Positions 15,863-33,119 of a DNA stretch of 64,000 nt are shown piece after piece; the stretch's first letter is position 1; each line of letters opens with the position of its first letter. The stretch is from NCBI RefSeq assembly GCF_050947335.1, contig NW_027473369.1, positions 186,001 through 250,000 on the forward strand, read 5' to 3'. A model generated the notes under the pieces. That model saw only the letters and a list, made by a program, of their open reading frames with translations, was not told the origin of the DNA and searched no databases. The translations under genes were made by a program, and so were the position numbers. The DNA is from Megachile rotundata (Eukaryota; Arthropoda; Insecta; Hymenoptera; Megachilidae).

Positions 15863-17327
15863 ACAATCGCAAGCATACAATCACAATCATACAATCTCAA
15901 TCATACAATCACAATCATACAATCATAATCATACAATTACAATCATACATCACAATCATGCAATCACAATCATACAATCGCAATCATACAATTCCAACTC
16001 CCAAATACAATCTCCCAAATACAATCATACAATCACAATCATACAATCACAATCATACAATCACAATCATACAATCACAATCATACTTTCACAATCATAC
16101 AATCACAATCATACAATCACAATCATACAATCATAATCATACAATTACAATCATACATCACAATCATACAATCACAATCATACAATCGCAATCATACAAT
16201 CACAATCATACAATCATAATCATACAATTACAACCATACATCACAATCATACAATCACATTCATACAATCACAATCATACTATCGCAATCATACAATCAC
16301 AATCATACAATCGCAATCATACAATTACAATATCCCAAATACAATCTCCCAAATACAATCATACAATCACAATCATGCAATCACAATCATACAATCATAT
16401 TCATACAATCACAATCATACAATCACAATCGTACATTCACAATCGTACAATCACAATCGCACAACCACAATCAGACAATCACACTCATACAATCACAATC
16501 ATACAATCACAATCATACAATCACAATCATACAATCACAATCATGCAATCACAAAAATACAATCATAATCATACAATCACAATCATACAATCGCAATCAT
16601 ACAATCACAATCATACAATCATAATCATACAATCACAATCATACAATCATAATCATACAATTACAATCATACATCACAATCGTACAATCACAATCGTACA
16701 ATCACAATCGCACAACCACAATCAGACAATCACAATCATACAATCACAATCATACAATCACAATCATACAATCACAATCATACAATCACAATCATACAAT
16801 CACAATCATGCAATCACAATCATACATTCAAAATCATGCAATCACAATCATACAATCACAATCATGCAATCACAATCATACAATCACAATCATACAATCA
16901 CAATCATACAATCGCAATCATGCAATCACAATCATACAATCATATTCATACAATCACAATCATACAATCACAATCGTACATTCACAATCGTACAATCACA
17001 ATCGCACAACCACAATCAGACAACCATACTCATACAATCACAATCATACAATCACAATCATACAATCACAATCATACAATCACAATCATACAATCACAAT
17101 CATACAATCACAATCATACAATCACAATCATACAATCACAATCATACAATCACAATCATACAATCACAATCATACAATCACAATCATACAATCACAATCA
17201 TACAATCGCAATCATGCAATCACAATCATACAATCATATTCATACAATCACAATCATACAATCACAATCGTACATTCACAATCGTACAATCACAATCGCA
17301 CAACCACAATCAGACAACCATACTCAT

Positions 17328-17579
17328 ACAATCACAATCATACAATCACAATCATACAATCACAATCATACAATCACAATCATACAATCACAATCATACA
17401 ATCACAATCATACAATCACAATCATACAATCACAATCATACAATCACAATCATACAATCACAATCATACAATCACAATCATACAATCACAATCATACAAT
17501 CACAATCATACAATCACAATCATACAATCACAATCATACAATCACAATCATACAATCACAATCATACAATCACAATCAT
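17328..17579 (+). repeat. Perfect run of 18 canonical 14-bp units
   Basis: This is 252 bp of identical units with the same flanks as 15611-15862: a cassette ending in CATACTCAT upstream and a CGCAAGC box downstream. The equal length in three places argues for copying of whole blocks rather than independent expansion. Confidence 0.93.
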
Positions 17580-18094
17580 ACAATCGCAAGCATACAATCA
17601 CAATCATACAATCTCAATCATACAATCACAATCATACAATCATAATCATACAATTACAATCATACATCACAATCATGCAATCACAATCATACAATCGCAA
17701 TCATACAATTCCAACTCCCAAATACAATCTCCCAAATACAATCATACAATCACAATCATACAATCACAATCATACAATCACAATCATACAATCACAATCA
17801 TACAATCACAATCATACAATCACAATCATACTTTCACAATCATACAATCACAATCATACAATCACAATCATACAATCACAATCATACAATCACAATCAGA
17901 CAATCACAATCATACAATCACAATCATACAATCACAATCATACAATCACAATCATACAATCGCAAGCATACAATCACAATCATACAATCTCAATCATACA
18001 ATCACAATCATACAATCATAATCATACAATTACAATCATACATCACAATCATACAATCACAATCATACAATCGCAATCATACACTTACAATCTC

Positions 18095-19179
18095 CCAAAT
18101 ACAATCTCCCAAATACAATCATACAATCACAATCATGCAATCACAATCATACAATCATATTCATACAATCACAATCATACAATCACAATCGTACATTCAC
18201 AATCGTACAATCACAATCGCACAACCACAATCAGACAATCACACTCATACAATCACAATCATGCAATCACAATCATACAATCACAATCATACAATCACAA
18301 TCATACAATCACAATCATGCAATCACAAAAATACAATCATAATCATACAATCACAATCATACAATCGCAATCATACAATCACAATCATACAATCATAATC
18401 ATACAATCACAATCATACAATCATAATCATACAATTACAATCATACATCACAATCATACAATCACAATCATACAATCGCAATCATACAATTACAATCCCC
18501 CAAATACAATCTCCCAAATACAATCATACAATCACAATCATACAATCACAATCATACAATTATAATCATGCAATCACAATCATACAATCACAATCATACA
18601 ATCACAATCATACAATCGCAATCATACTATCGCAATCATACAATCACAATCATACAATCACAATCATCCAATCACAATCATGCAATCACAATCATACATT
18701 CAAAATCATGCAATCACAAACATACAATCACAATCATGCAATCACAATCATACAATCATAATCATACAATCACGATCATACAATCACAATCGTACAATCA
18801 CAATCGTACAATCACAATCGCACAACCACAATCAGACAATCACAATCATACAATCACAATCATTCAATCACAATCATACAATCACAATCATACAATCACA
18901 ATCATACAATCACAATCATGCAATCACAATCATACATTCAAAATCATGCAATCACAATCATACAATCACAATCATGCAATCACAATCACACAATCATAAT
19001 CATACAATTACAATCATACATCACAATCATACAATCACAATCATACAATCACAATCATACAATCATAATCATACAATTACAATCATACATCACAATCATA
19101 CAATCACAATCATACAATCACAATCATACAATCACAATCATACAATCACAATCATACAATCACAATCATACAATCGCAA
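18095..19179 (+). repeat. First copy of a repeat about 1,085 bp long (offset 1,340 bp)
   Basis: Landmarks at 18135/19475, 18568/19908, 18680/20020 and 18918/20258 are all 1,340 bp apart. Sequence left of about 18095 differs (CACTTACAATCTCCC against CAATTACAATATCCC), as does sequence right of 19179 (CGCAATC against CGCAAGC), which sets the limits. One internal difference is ACTATCGC here against ACTATCAC in the copy. Confidence 0.85.
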
Positions 19180-19434
19180 TCATACACTTACAATCTCCCA
19201 AATACAATCTCCCAAATACAATCATACCATCACAATCATACAATCACAATCATACAATCGCAAGCATACAATCACAGTCATACAATCTCAATCATACAAT
19301 CACAATCATACAATCATAATCATACAATTACAATCATGCATCACAATCATACAATCACATTCATACAATCACAATCATACTATCGCAATCATACAATCAC
19401 AATCATACAATCGCAATCATACAATTACAATATC

Positions 19435-20519
19435 CCAAATACAATCTCCCAAATACAATCATACAATCACAATCATGCAATCACAATCATACAATCATAT
19501 TCATACAATCACAATCATACAATCACAATCGTACATTCACAATCGTACAATCACAATCGCACAACCACAATCAGACAATCACACTCATACAATCACAATC
19601 ATGCAATCACAATCATACAATCACAATCATACAATCACAATCATACAATCACAATCATGCAATCACAAAAATACAATCATAATCATACAATCACAATCAT
19701 ACAATCGCAATCATACAATCACAATCATACAATCATAATCATACAATCACAATCATACAATCATAATCATACAATTACAATCATACATCACAATCATACA
19801 ATCACAATCATACAATCGCAATCATACAATTACAATCCCCCAAATACAATCTCCCAAATACAATCATACAATCACAATCATACAATCACAATCATACAAT
19901 TATAATCATGCAATCACAATCATACAATCACAATCATACAATCACAATCATACAATCGCAATCATACTATCACAATCATACAATCACAATCATACAATCA
20001 CAATCATCCAATCACAATCATGCAATCACAATCATACATTCAAAATCATGCAATCACAAACATACAATCACAATCATGCAATCACAATCATACAATCATA
20101 ATCATACAATCACGATCATACAATCACAATCGTACAATCACAATCGTACAATCACAATCGCACAACCACAATCAGACAATCACAATCATACAATCACAAT
20201 CATTCAATCACAATCATACAATCACAATCATACAATCACAATCATACAATCACAATCATGCAATCACAATCATACATTCAAAATCATGCAATCACAATCA
20301 TACAATCACAATCATGCAATCACAATCACACAATCATAATCATACAATTACAATCATACATCACAATCATACAATCACAATCATACAATCACAATCATAC
20401 AATCATAATCATACAATTACAATCATACATCACAATCATACAATCACAATCATACAATCACAATCATACAATCACAATCATACAATCACAATCATACAAT
20501 CACAATCATACAATCGCAA
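19435..20519 (+). repeat. Second copy of the 1,340 bp-spaced repeat
   Basis: This is collinear with 18095-19179. Part of it matches again at 49420-50284 at offset 29,945, including the CACGATC and CATTCAATC markers, so this segment has been copied over about 30 kb. Confidence 0.85.
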
Positions 20520-23500
20520 GCATACAATCACAATCATACAATCTCAATCATACAATCACAATCATACAATCATAATCATACAATTACAATCATACATCAC
20601 AATCATGCAATCACAATCATACAATCGCAATCATACAATTCCAACTCCCAAATACAATCTCCCAAATACAATCATACAATCACAATCATATAATCACAAT
20701 CATACAATCACAATCATACTTTCACAATCATACAATCACAATCATACAATCACAATCATACAATCACAATCATACAATCACAATCAGACAATCACAATCA
20801 TACAATCACAATCATACAATCTCAATCATACAATCACAATCATACAATCATAATCATACAATTACAATCATACATCACAATCATACAATCACAATCATAC
20901 AATCGCAATCATACAATTACAATCTCCCAAATACAATCTCCCAAATACAATCATACAATCACAATCATACTATCACAATCATACAATCGCAAGCATACAA
21001 TCACAATCATACAATCTCAATCATACAATCACAATCATACAATCATAATCATACAATTACAATCATACATCACAATCATGCAATCACAATCATACAATCG
21101 CAATCATACAATTCCAACTCCCAAATACAATCTCCCAAATACAATCATACAATCACAATCATACAATCACAATCATACAATCACAATCATACAATCACAA
21201 TCATACTTTCACAATCATACAATCACAATCATACAATCACAATCATACAATCACAATCATACAATCACAATCAGACAATCACAATCATACAATCACAATC
21301 ATACAATCACAATCATACAATCGCAAGCATACAATCACATTCATACAATCTCAATCATACAATCTCAATCATACAATCACAATCATACAATTACAATCAT
21401 ACATCACAATCATACAATCACAATCATACAATCGCAATCATACACTTACAATCTCCCAAATACAATCTCCCAAATACAATCATACAATCACAATCATACA
21501 ATCGCAAGCATACAATCACAGTCATACAATCTCAATCATACAATCACAATCATACAATCATAAGCATACAATTACAATCATACATCACAATCATACAATC
21601 ACATTCATACAATCACAATCATACTATCGCAATCATACAATCACAATCATACAATCGCAATCATACAATTACAATATCCCAAATACAATCTCCCAAATAC
21701 AATCATACAATCACAATCATGCAATCACAATCATACAATCATATTCATACAATCACAATCATACAATCACAATCGTACATTCACAATCGTACAATCACAA
21801 TCGCACAACCACAATCAGACAATCACACTCATACAATCACAATCATGCAATCACAATCATACAATCACAATCATACAATCACAATCATACAATCACAATC
21901 ATGCAATCACAAAAATACAATCATAATCATACAATCACAATCATACAATCGCAATCATACAATCACAATCATACAATCATAATCATACAATCACAATCAT
22001 GCAATCACAATCATACAATCATATTCATACAATCACAATCATACAATCACAATCGTACATTCACAATCGTACAATCACAATCGCACAACCACAATCAGAC
22101 AACCATACTCATACAATCACAATCATACAATCACAATCATACAATCACAATCATACAATCACAATCATACTTTCACAATCATACAATCACAATCATACAA
22201 TCACAATCATACAATCACAATCATACAATCACAATCAGACAATCACAATCATGCAATCACAATCATACAATCACAATCATGCAATCACAATCATACAATC
22301 ATATTCATACAATCACAATCATACAATCATAATCATACAATCACAATCATACAATCATAATCATACAATTACAATCATACATCACAATCATACAATCACA
22401 ATCATACAATCGCAATCATACAATTACAATCTCCCAAATACAATCTCCCAAATACAATCATACAGTCACAATCATACAATCACAATCATACAATCACAAT
22501 CATACATTCAAAATCATGCAATCACAATCATACAATCACAATCATACAATCACAATCATACAATCACAATCATACAATCGCAAGCATACAATCACATTCA
22601 TACAATCTCAATCATACAATCTCAATCATACAATCACAATCATACAATCATAATCATACAATTACAATCATACATCACAATCATACAATCGCAATCATAC
22701 AATCGCAATCACACAATCACAATCATACAATCGCAATCATACAATAACAATCTCCCAAATACAATCTCCCAAATACAATCTCCCAAATACAATCATACAA
22801 TCACAATCATACAATCACAATCATACAATCACAATCATGCAATCACAATCGTACATTCAAAATCATGCAGTCACAATCATACAATCACAATCATGCAATC
22901 ACAATCATACAATCATAATCATACAATCACAATCATACAATCACAATCATACAATCACAATCATACAATCACATTCATACAATCACAATCATACAATCAC
23001 AATCATACAATCACAATCATGCAATCACAATCATACAATCACAATCATGCAATCACAATCATACAATCATATTCATACAATCACAATCATACAATCACAA
23101 TCGTACATTCACAATCGTACAATCACAATCGCACAACCACAATCAGACAACCATACTCATACAATCACAATCATACAATCACAATCATACAATCACAATC
23201 ATACAATCACAATCATACTTTCACAATCATACAATCACAATCATACAATCACAATCATACAATCACAATCATACAATCACAATCAGACAATCACAATCAT
23301 ACAATCACAATCATACAATCACAATCATACAATCACAATATCCCAAATACAAACTCCCAAATACAATCATACAATCACAATCATACAATCACAATCATAC
23401 AATCACAATCATACAATCACAATCATGCAATCACAATCATACAATCATATTCATACAATCACAATCATACAATCACAATCGTACATTCACAATCGTACAA

Positions 23501-23685
23501 TCACAATCGCACAACCACAATCAGACAACCATACTCATACAATCACAATCATACAATCACAATCATACAATCACAATCATACAATCACAATCATACAATC
23601 ACAATCATACAATCACAATCATACAATCACAATCATACAATCACAATCATACAATCGCAAGCATACAATCACAATCATACAATCT
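20406..23685 (+). repeat. First copy of the 3,280 bp tandem duplication
   Basis: Landmarks at 20638/23918, 21078/24358, 21719/24999, 21901/25181, 21999/25279 and 22837/26117 are each exactly 3,280 bp apart. The rare CATAAGCAT marker near 21560 recurs near 24840. The left limit is where CATAATC here meets CTCAATC at 23681. The period equals 235 units minus 10. That agrees with eight 13-bp phase-shift boxes and two 19-bp long units counted inside the copy. Confidence 0.88.
22330..23540 (+). repeat. Shared module, copy 1
   Basis: This module runs from a CATACAGTCAC marker through a CAATAACAATC-linked three-unit TCCC cluster and an ACATTCAAAATCATGCAGTC marker (ATG at 22837) to a G-containing cassette and the TATCCCAAATACAAACTCCC box. 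Near-identical copies are anchored at 26117, 29569, 51920 and 57410. Confidence 0.8.
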
Positions 23686-26600
23686 CAATCATACAATTAC
23701 AATCATACATCACAATCATACAATCACAATCATACAATCACAATCATACAATCACAATCATACAATCACAATCATACAATCACAATCATACAATCGCAAG
23801 CATACAATCACAATCATACAATCTCAATCATACAATCACAATCATACAATCATAATCATACAATTACAATCATACATCACAATCATGCAATCACAATCAT
23901 ACAATCGCAATCATACAATTCCAACTCCCAAATACAATCTCCCAAATACAATCATACAATCACAATCATATAATCACAATCATACAATCACAATCATACT
24001 TTCACAATCATACAATCACAATCATACAATCACAATCATACAATCACAATCATACAATCACAATCAGACAATCACAATCATACAATCACAATCATACAAT
24101 CTCAATCATACAATCACAATCATACAATCATAATCATACAATTACAATCATACATCACAATCATACAATCACAATCATACAATCGCAATCATACAATTAC
24201 AATCTCCCAAATACAATCTCCCAAATACAATCATACAATCACAATCATACTATCACAATCATACAATCGCAAGCATACAATCACAATCATACAATCTCAA
24301 TCATACAATCACAATCATACAATCATAATCATACAATTACAATCATACATCACAATCATGCAATCACAATCATACAATCGCAATCATACAATTCCAACTC
24401 CCAAATACAATCTCCCAAATACAATCATACAATCACAATCATACAATCACAATCATACAATCACAATCATACAATCACAATCATACTTTCACAATCATAC
24501 AATCACAATCATACAATCACAATCATACAATCACAATCATACAATCACAATCAGACAATCACAATCATACAATCACAATCATACAATCACAATCATACAA
24601 TCGCAAGCATACAATCACATTCATACAATCTCAATCATACAATCTCAATCATACAATCACAATCATACAATTACAATCATACATCACAATCATACAATCA
24701 CAATCATACAATCGCAATCATACACTTACAATCTCCCAAATACAATCTCCCAAATACAATCATACAATCACAATCATACAATCGCAAGCATACAATCACA
24801 GTCATACAATCTCAATCATACAATCACAATCATACAATCATAAGCATACAATTACAATCATACATCACAATCATACAATCACATTCATACAATCACAATC
24901 ATACTATCGCAATCATACAATCACAATCATACAATCGCAATCATACAATTACAATATCCCAAATACAATCTCCCAAATACAATCATACAATCACAATCAT
25001 GCAATCACAATCATACAATCATATTCATACAATCACAATCATACAATCACAATCGTACATTCACAATCGTACAATCACAATCGCACAACCACAATCAGAC
25101 AATCACACTCATACAATCACAATCATGCAATCACAATCATACAATCACAATCATACAATCACAATCATACAATCACAATCATGCAATCACAAAAATACAA
25201 TCATAATCATACAATCACAATCATACAATCGCAATCATACAATCACAATCATACAATCATAATCATACAATCACAATCATGCAATCACAATCATACAATC
25301 ATATTCATACAATCACAATCATACAATCACAATCGTACATTCACAATCGTACAATCACAATCGCACAACCACAATCAGACAACCATACTCATACAATCAC
25401 AATCATACAATCACAATCATACAATCACAATCATACAATCACAATCATACTTTCACAATCATACAATCACAATCATACAATCACAATCATACAATCACAA
25501 TCATACAATCACAATCAGACAATCACAATCATGCAATCACAATCATACAATCACAATCATGCAATCACAATCATACAATCATATTCATACAATCACAATC
25601 ATACAATCATAATCATACAATCACAATCATACAATCATAATCATACAATTACAATCATACATCACAATCATACAATCACAATCATACAATCGCAATCATA
25701 CAATTACAATCTCCCAAATACAATCTCCCAAATACAATCATACAGTCACAATCATACAATCACAATCATACAATCACAATCATACATTCAAAATCATGCA
25801 ATCACAATCATACAATCACAATCATACAATCACAATCATACAATCACAATCATACAATCGCAAGCATACAATCACATTCATACAATCTCAATCATACAAT
25901 CTCAATCATACAATCACAATCATACAATCATAATCATACAATTACAATCATACATCACAATCATACAATCGCAATCATACAATCGCAATCACACAATCAC
26001 AATCATACAATCGCAATCATACAATAACAATCTCCCAAATACAATCTCCCAAATACAATCTCCCAAATACAATCATACAATCACAATCATACAATCACAA
26101 TCATACAATCACAATCATGCAATCACAATCGTACATTCAAAATCATGCAGTCACAATCATACAATCACAATCATGCAATCACAATCATACAATCATAATC
26201 ATACAATCACAATCATACAATCACAATCATACAATCACAATCATACAATCACATTCATACAATCACAATCATACAATCACAATCATACAATCACAATCAT
26301 GCAATCACAATCATACAATCACAATCATGCAATCACAATCATACAATCATATTCATACAATCACAATCATACAATCACAATCGTACATTCACAATCGTAC
26401 AATCACAATCGCACAACCACAATCAGACAACCATACTCATACAATCACAATCATACAATCACAATCATACAATCACAATCATACAATCACAATCATACTT
26501 TCACAATCATACAATCACAATCATACAATCACAATCATACAATCACAATCATACAATCACAATCAGACAATCACAATCATACAATCACAATCATACAATC

Positions 26601-26920
26601 ACAATCATACAATCACAATATCCCAAATACAAACTCCCAAATACAATCATACAATCACAATCATACAATCACAATCATACAATCACAATCATACAATCAC
26701 AATCATGCAATCACAATCATACAATCATATTCATACAATCACAATCATACAATCACAATCGTACATTCACAATCGTACAATCACAATCGCACAACCACAA
26801 TCAGACAACCATACTCATACAATCACAATCATACAATCACAATCATACAATCACAATCATACAATCACAATCATACAATCACAATCATACAATCACAATC
26901 ATACAATCACAATCATACAA
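23686..26920 (+). repeat. Second copy of the 3,280 bp tandem duplication
   Basis: The translations I compared across this copy and the first are identical over long stretches. Near the right end the spacing falls from 3,280 to 3,266, a loss of one 14-bp unit between the CATACTCAT cassette end and the CGCAAGC box at about 26921. The exact junction lies inside canonical units and cannot be placed to the base. Confidence 0.85.
25610..26820 (+). repeat. Shared module, copy 2
   Basis: Anchored at 26117, 3,280 bp after copy 1, inside the 3,280 bp duplication. Confidence 0.8.
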
Positions 26921-29061
26921 TCGCAAGCATACAATCACAATCATACAATCTCAATCATACAATCACAATCATACAATCATAATCATACAATTACAATCAT
27001 ACATCACAATCATACAATCACAATCATACAATCGCAATCATACAATTACAATCTCCCAAATACAATCTCCCAAATACAATCATACAATCACAATCATACA
27101 ATCACAATCATACAATCACAATCATACAATCACAATCATACTTTCACAATCATACAATCACAATCATACAATCACAATCATACAATCACAATCATACTTT
27201 CACAATCATACAATCACAATCATACAATCACAATCATACAATCACAATCATACAATCACAATCAGACAATCACAATCATACAATCACAATCATACAATCA
27301 CAATCATACAATCACAATCATACAATCACAATCATACAATCACAATCATACAATCACAATCATACAATCACAATCATACAATCACAATCATACAATCATA
27401 ATCATACAATTACAATCATACATCACAATCATACAATCACAATCATACAATCGCAATCATACAATTACAATCTCCCAAATACAATCTCCCAAATACAATC
27501 ATTCAATCACAATCATACAATCACAATCATACAATCACAATCATACAATCACAATCATACAATCACAATCATACTTTCACAATCATACAATCACAATCAT
27601 ACAATCACAATCATACAATCACAATCATACAATCACAATCAGACAATCACAATCAGACAATCACAATCATACAATCACAAGCATACAATCACAATCATAC
27701 AATCACAATCATACAATCGCAAGCATACAATCACAATCATACAATCTCAATCATACAATCACAATCATACAATCATAATCATACAATTACAATCATACAT
27801 CACAATCATACAATCACAATCATACAATCGCAATCATACAATTACAATCTCCCAAATACAATCTCCCAAATACAATCATACAATCACAATCATACAATCA
27901 CAATCATACAATCACAATCATACAATCATAATCATACAATTACAATCATACATCACAATCATACAATCACATTCATACAATCACAATCATACTATCGCAA
28001 TCATACAATCACAATCATACAATCGCAATCATACAATTACAATATCCCAAATACAATCTCCCAAATAAAATCATACAATCACAATCATGCAATCACAATC
28101 ATGCAATCATATTCATACAATCACAATCATACAATCTCAATCGTACATTCACAATCGTACAATCACAATCGCACAACCACAATCAGACAATCACACTCAT
28201 ACAATCACAATCATGCAATCACAATCATACAATCACAATCATACAATCACAATCATACAATCACAATCATACAATCACAATCATGCAATCACAAAAATAC
28301 AATCATAATCATACAATCACAATCATACAATCGCAATCATACAATCACAATCATACAATCACAATCATACAATCACAATCATACAGTCACAATCATACAA
28401 TCACAATCAGACAATCACAATCATACAATCACAATCAGACAATCACAATCATACAATCACAATCATACAATCACAATCATACAATCGCAATCATACTATC
28501 ACAATCATACAATCACAATCATACAATCACAATCATCCAATCACAATCATGCAATCACAATCATACATTCAAAATCATGCAGTCACAATCATACAATCAC
28601 AATCATGCAATCACAATCATACAATCATAATCATACAATCACAATCATACAATCACAATCATACAATCACAATCATACAATCACATTCATACAATCACAA
28701 TCATACAATCACAATCATACAATCACAATCATACAATTACAATATCCCAAATACAAACTCCCAAATACAATCATACAATCACAATCATACAATCACAATC
28801 ATACAATCACAATCATGCAATCACATTCATACAATCATATTCATACAATCACAATCATACAATCACAATCGTACATTCACAATCGTACAATCACAATCGC
28901 ACAACCACAATCAGACAACCATACTCATACAATCACAATCATACAATCACAATCATACAATCACAATCATACAATCACAATCATGCAATCACAAAAATAC
29001 AATCATAATCATACAATCACAATCATACAATCGCAATCATACAATCACAATCATACAATCA

Positions 29062-30272
29062 TAATCATACAATCACAATCATACAATCATAATCATACAA
29101 TTACAATCATACATCACAATCATACAATCACAATCATACAATCGCAATCATACAATTACAATCTCCCAAATACAATCTCCCAAATACAATCATACAGTCA
29201 CAATCATACAATCACAATCATACAATCACAATCATACATTCAAAATCATGCAATCACAATCATACAATCACAATCATACAATCACAATCATACAATCACA
29301 ATCATACAATCGCAAGCATACAATCACATTCATACAATCTCAATCATACAATCTCAATCATACAATCACAATCATACAATCATAATCATACAATTACAAT
29401 CATACATCACAATCATACAATCGCAATCATACAATCGCAATCACACAATCACAATCATACAATCGCAATCATACAATAACAATCTCCCAAATACAATCTC
29501 CCAAATACAATCTCCCAAATACAATCATACAATCACAATCATACAATCACAATCATACAATCACAATCATGCAATCACAATCGTACATTCAAAATCATGC
29601 AGTCACAATCATACAATCACAATCATGCAATCACAATCATACAATCATAATCATACAATCACAATCATACAATCACAATCATACAATCACAATCATACAA
29701 TCACATTCATACAATCACAATCATACAATCACAATCATACAATCACAATCATGCAATCACAATCATACAATCACAATCATGCAATCACAATCATACAATC
29801 ATATTCATACAATCACAATCATACAATCACAATCGTACATTCACAATCGTACAATCACAATCGCACAACCACAATCAGACAACCATACTCATACAATCAC
29901 AATCATACAATCACAATCATACAATCACAATCATACAATCACAATCATACTTTCACAATCATACAATCACAATCATACAATCACAATCATACAATCACAA
30001 TCATACAATCACAATCAGACAATCACAATCATACAATCACAATCATACAATCACAATCATACAATCACAATATCCCAAATACAAACTCCCAAATACAATC
30101 ATACAATCACAATCATACAATCACAATCATACAATCACAATCATGCAATCACAATCATACAATCATATTCATACAATCACAATCATACAATCACAATCGT
30201 ACATTCACAATCGTACAATCACAATCGCACAACCACAATCAGACAACCATACTCATACAATCACAATCATAC
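29062..30272 (+). repeat. Shared module, copy 3
   Basis: Anchored at 29569. It has one canonical 14-bp unit fewer than copies 1 and 2 before its second cassette (30143). Confidence 0.8.
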
Positions 30273-30508
30273 AATCACAATCATACAATCACAATCATAC
30301 AATCACAATCATACAATCACAATCATACAATCACAATCATACAATCACAATCATACAATCACAATCATACAATCACAATCATACAATCACAATCATACAA
30401 TCACAATCATACAATCACAATCATACAATCACAATCATACAATCACAATCATACAATCACAATCATACAATCACAATCATACAATCACAATCATACAATC
30501 ACAATCAT
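30257..30508 (+). repeat. Perfect run of 18 canonical 14-bp units
   Basis: This 252 bp run lies between a CATACTCAT-ended cassette and a CGCAAGC box at 30509. The corresponding run in the later copy (58098-58335) is 17 units, so copy number of canonical units is the fastest-changing part of the block. Confidence 0.93.
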
Positions 30509-31793
30509 ACAATCGCAAGCATACAATCACAATCATACAATCTCAATCATACAATCACAATCATACAATCATAATCATACAATTACAAACATACATCACA
30601 ATCATACAATCACAATCATACAATCGCAATCATACAATTACAATCTCCCAAATACAATCTCCCAAATACAATCATACAATCACAATCATACAATCACAAT
30701 CATACAATCACAATCATACAATCACAATCATACAATCACAATCATACTTTCACAATCATACAATCACAATCATACAATCACAATCATACAATCACAATCA
30801 TACAATCACAATCAGACAATCACAATCATACAATCACAATCATACAATCACAATCATACAATCACAATCATACAATCGCAAGCATACAATCACAATCATA
30901 CAATCTCAATCATACAATCACAATCATACAATCATAATCATACAATTACAATCATACATCACAATCATACAATCACAATCATACAATCGCAATCATACAA
31001 TTACAATCTCCCAAATACAATCTCCCAAATACAATCATACAATCACAATCATACAATCACAATCATACAATCACAATCATACAATCACAATCATACTTTC
31101 ACAATCATACAATCACAATCATACAATCACAATCATACAATCACAATCATACTTTCACAATCATACAATCACAATCATACAATCACAATCATACAATCAC
31201 AATCATACAATCACAATCAGACAATCACAATCATACAATCACAATCATACAATCACAATCACACAATCACAATCATACAATCACAATCATACAATCACAA
31301 TCATACAATCACAATCATACAATCACAATCATACAATCACAATCATACAATCACAATCATACAATCACAATCATACAATCACAATCATACAATCACAATC
31401 ATACAATCACAATCATACAATCGCAAGCATACAATCACAATCATACAATCTCAATCATACAATCACAATCATACAATCATAATCATACAATTACAATCAT
31501 ACATCACAATCATACAATCACAATCATACAATCGCAATCATACAATTACAATCTCCCAAATACAATCTCCCAAATACAATCATTCAATCACAATCATACA
31601 ATCACAATCATACAATCACAATCATGCAATCACAATCATACAATCACAATCATACTTTCACAATCATACAATCACAATCATACAATCACAATCATACAAT
31701 CACAATCATACAATCACAATCAGACAATCACAATCATACAATCACAATCATACAATCACAATCATACAATCACAATCATACAATCACAATCAT

Positions 31794-33119
31794 ACAATCG
31801 CAAGCATACAATCACAATCATACAATCTCAATCATACAATCACAATCATACAATCATAATCATACAATTACAATCATACATCACAATCATACAATCACAA
31901 TCATACAATCGCAATCATACAATTACAATCTCCCAAATACAATCTCCCAAATACAATCATACAATCACAATCATACAATCACAATCATACAATCACAATC
32001 ATACAATCACAATCATACTTTCACAATCATACAATCACAATCATACAATCACAATCATACAATCACAATCATACAATCACAATCAGACAATCACAATCAT
32101 ACAATCACAATCATACAATCACAATCATACAATCACAATCATACAATCGCAAGCATACAATCACAATCATACAATCTCAATCATACGATCACAATCATAC
32201 AATCATAATCATACAATTACAATCATACATCACAATCATACAATCACAATCATACAATCGCAATCATACACTTACAATCTCCCAAATACAATCTCCCAAA
32301 TACAATCATACAATCACAATCATACAATCACAATCATACAATCGCAAGCATACAATCACAGTCATACAATCTCAATCATACAATCACAATCATACAATCA
32401 TAATCATACAATTACAATCATACATCACAATCATACAATCACATTCATACAATCACAATCATACTATCGCAATCATACAATCACAATCATACAATCGCAA
32501 TCATACAATTACAATATCCCAAATACAATCTCCCAAATAAAATCATACAATCACAATCATGCAATCACAATCATGCAATCATATTCATACAATCACAATC
32601 ATACAATCACAATCGTACATTCACAATCGTACAATCACAATCGCACAACCACAATCAGACAATCACACTCATACAATCACAATCATGCAATCACAATCAT
32701 ACAATCACAATCATACAATCACAATCATACAATCACAATCATGCAATCACAAAAATACAATCATAATCATACAATCACAATCATACAATCGCAATCATAC
32801 AATCACAATCATACAATCACAATCATACAATCACAATCATACAGTCACAATCATACAATCACAATCAGACAATCACAATCATACAATCACAATCATACAA
32901 TCACAATCATACAATCACAATCATACAATCGCAAGCATACAATCACAATCATACAATCTCAATCATACAATCACAATCATACAATCATAATCATACAATT
33001 ACAATCATACATCACAATCATACAATCACAATCATACAATCGCAATCATACACTTACAATCTCCCAAATACAATCTCCCAAATACAATCATACAATCACA
33101 ATCATACAATCACAATCAT
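31794..33119 (+). repeat. Ordered series 1: anchor spacings 349-195-587-195
   Basis: Anchor units ACAATCGCAAGCAT start at 31794, 32143, 32338, 32925 and 33120. Each spacing is a multiple of 14 minus 1. The 587-bp interval contains the rare CCCAAATAAAATCAT unit near 32536, which puts TAA in one frame. Upstream anchors at 30509, 30872 and 31417 give spacings of 363, 545 and 377. Confidence 0.9.

Noticed and set aside
28101..31859. Repeat protein similar to a beta-solenoid or a histidine-rich surface protein (NHNHTITI pattern)
   Set aside because: The alternating T-I pattern looks structural, but it is a direct translation of CACAATCATACAATCACAATC and is identical in the other two frames. No flanking unique domain supports a protein.
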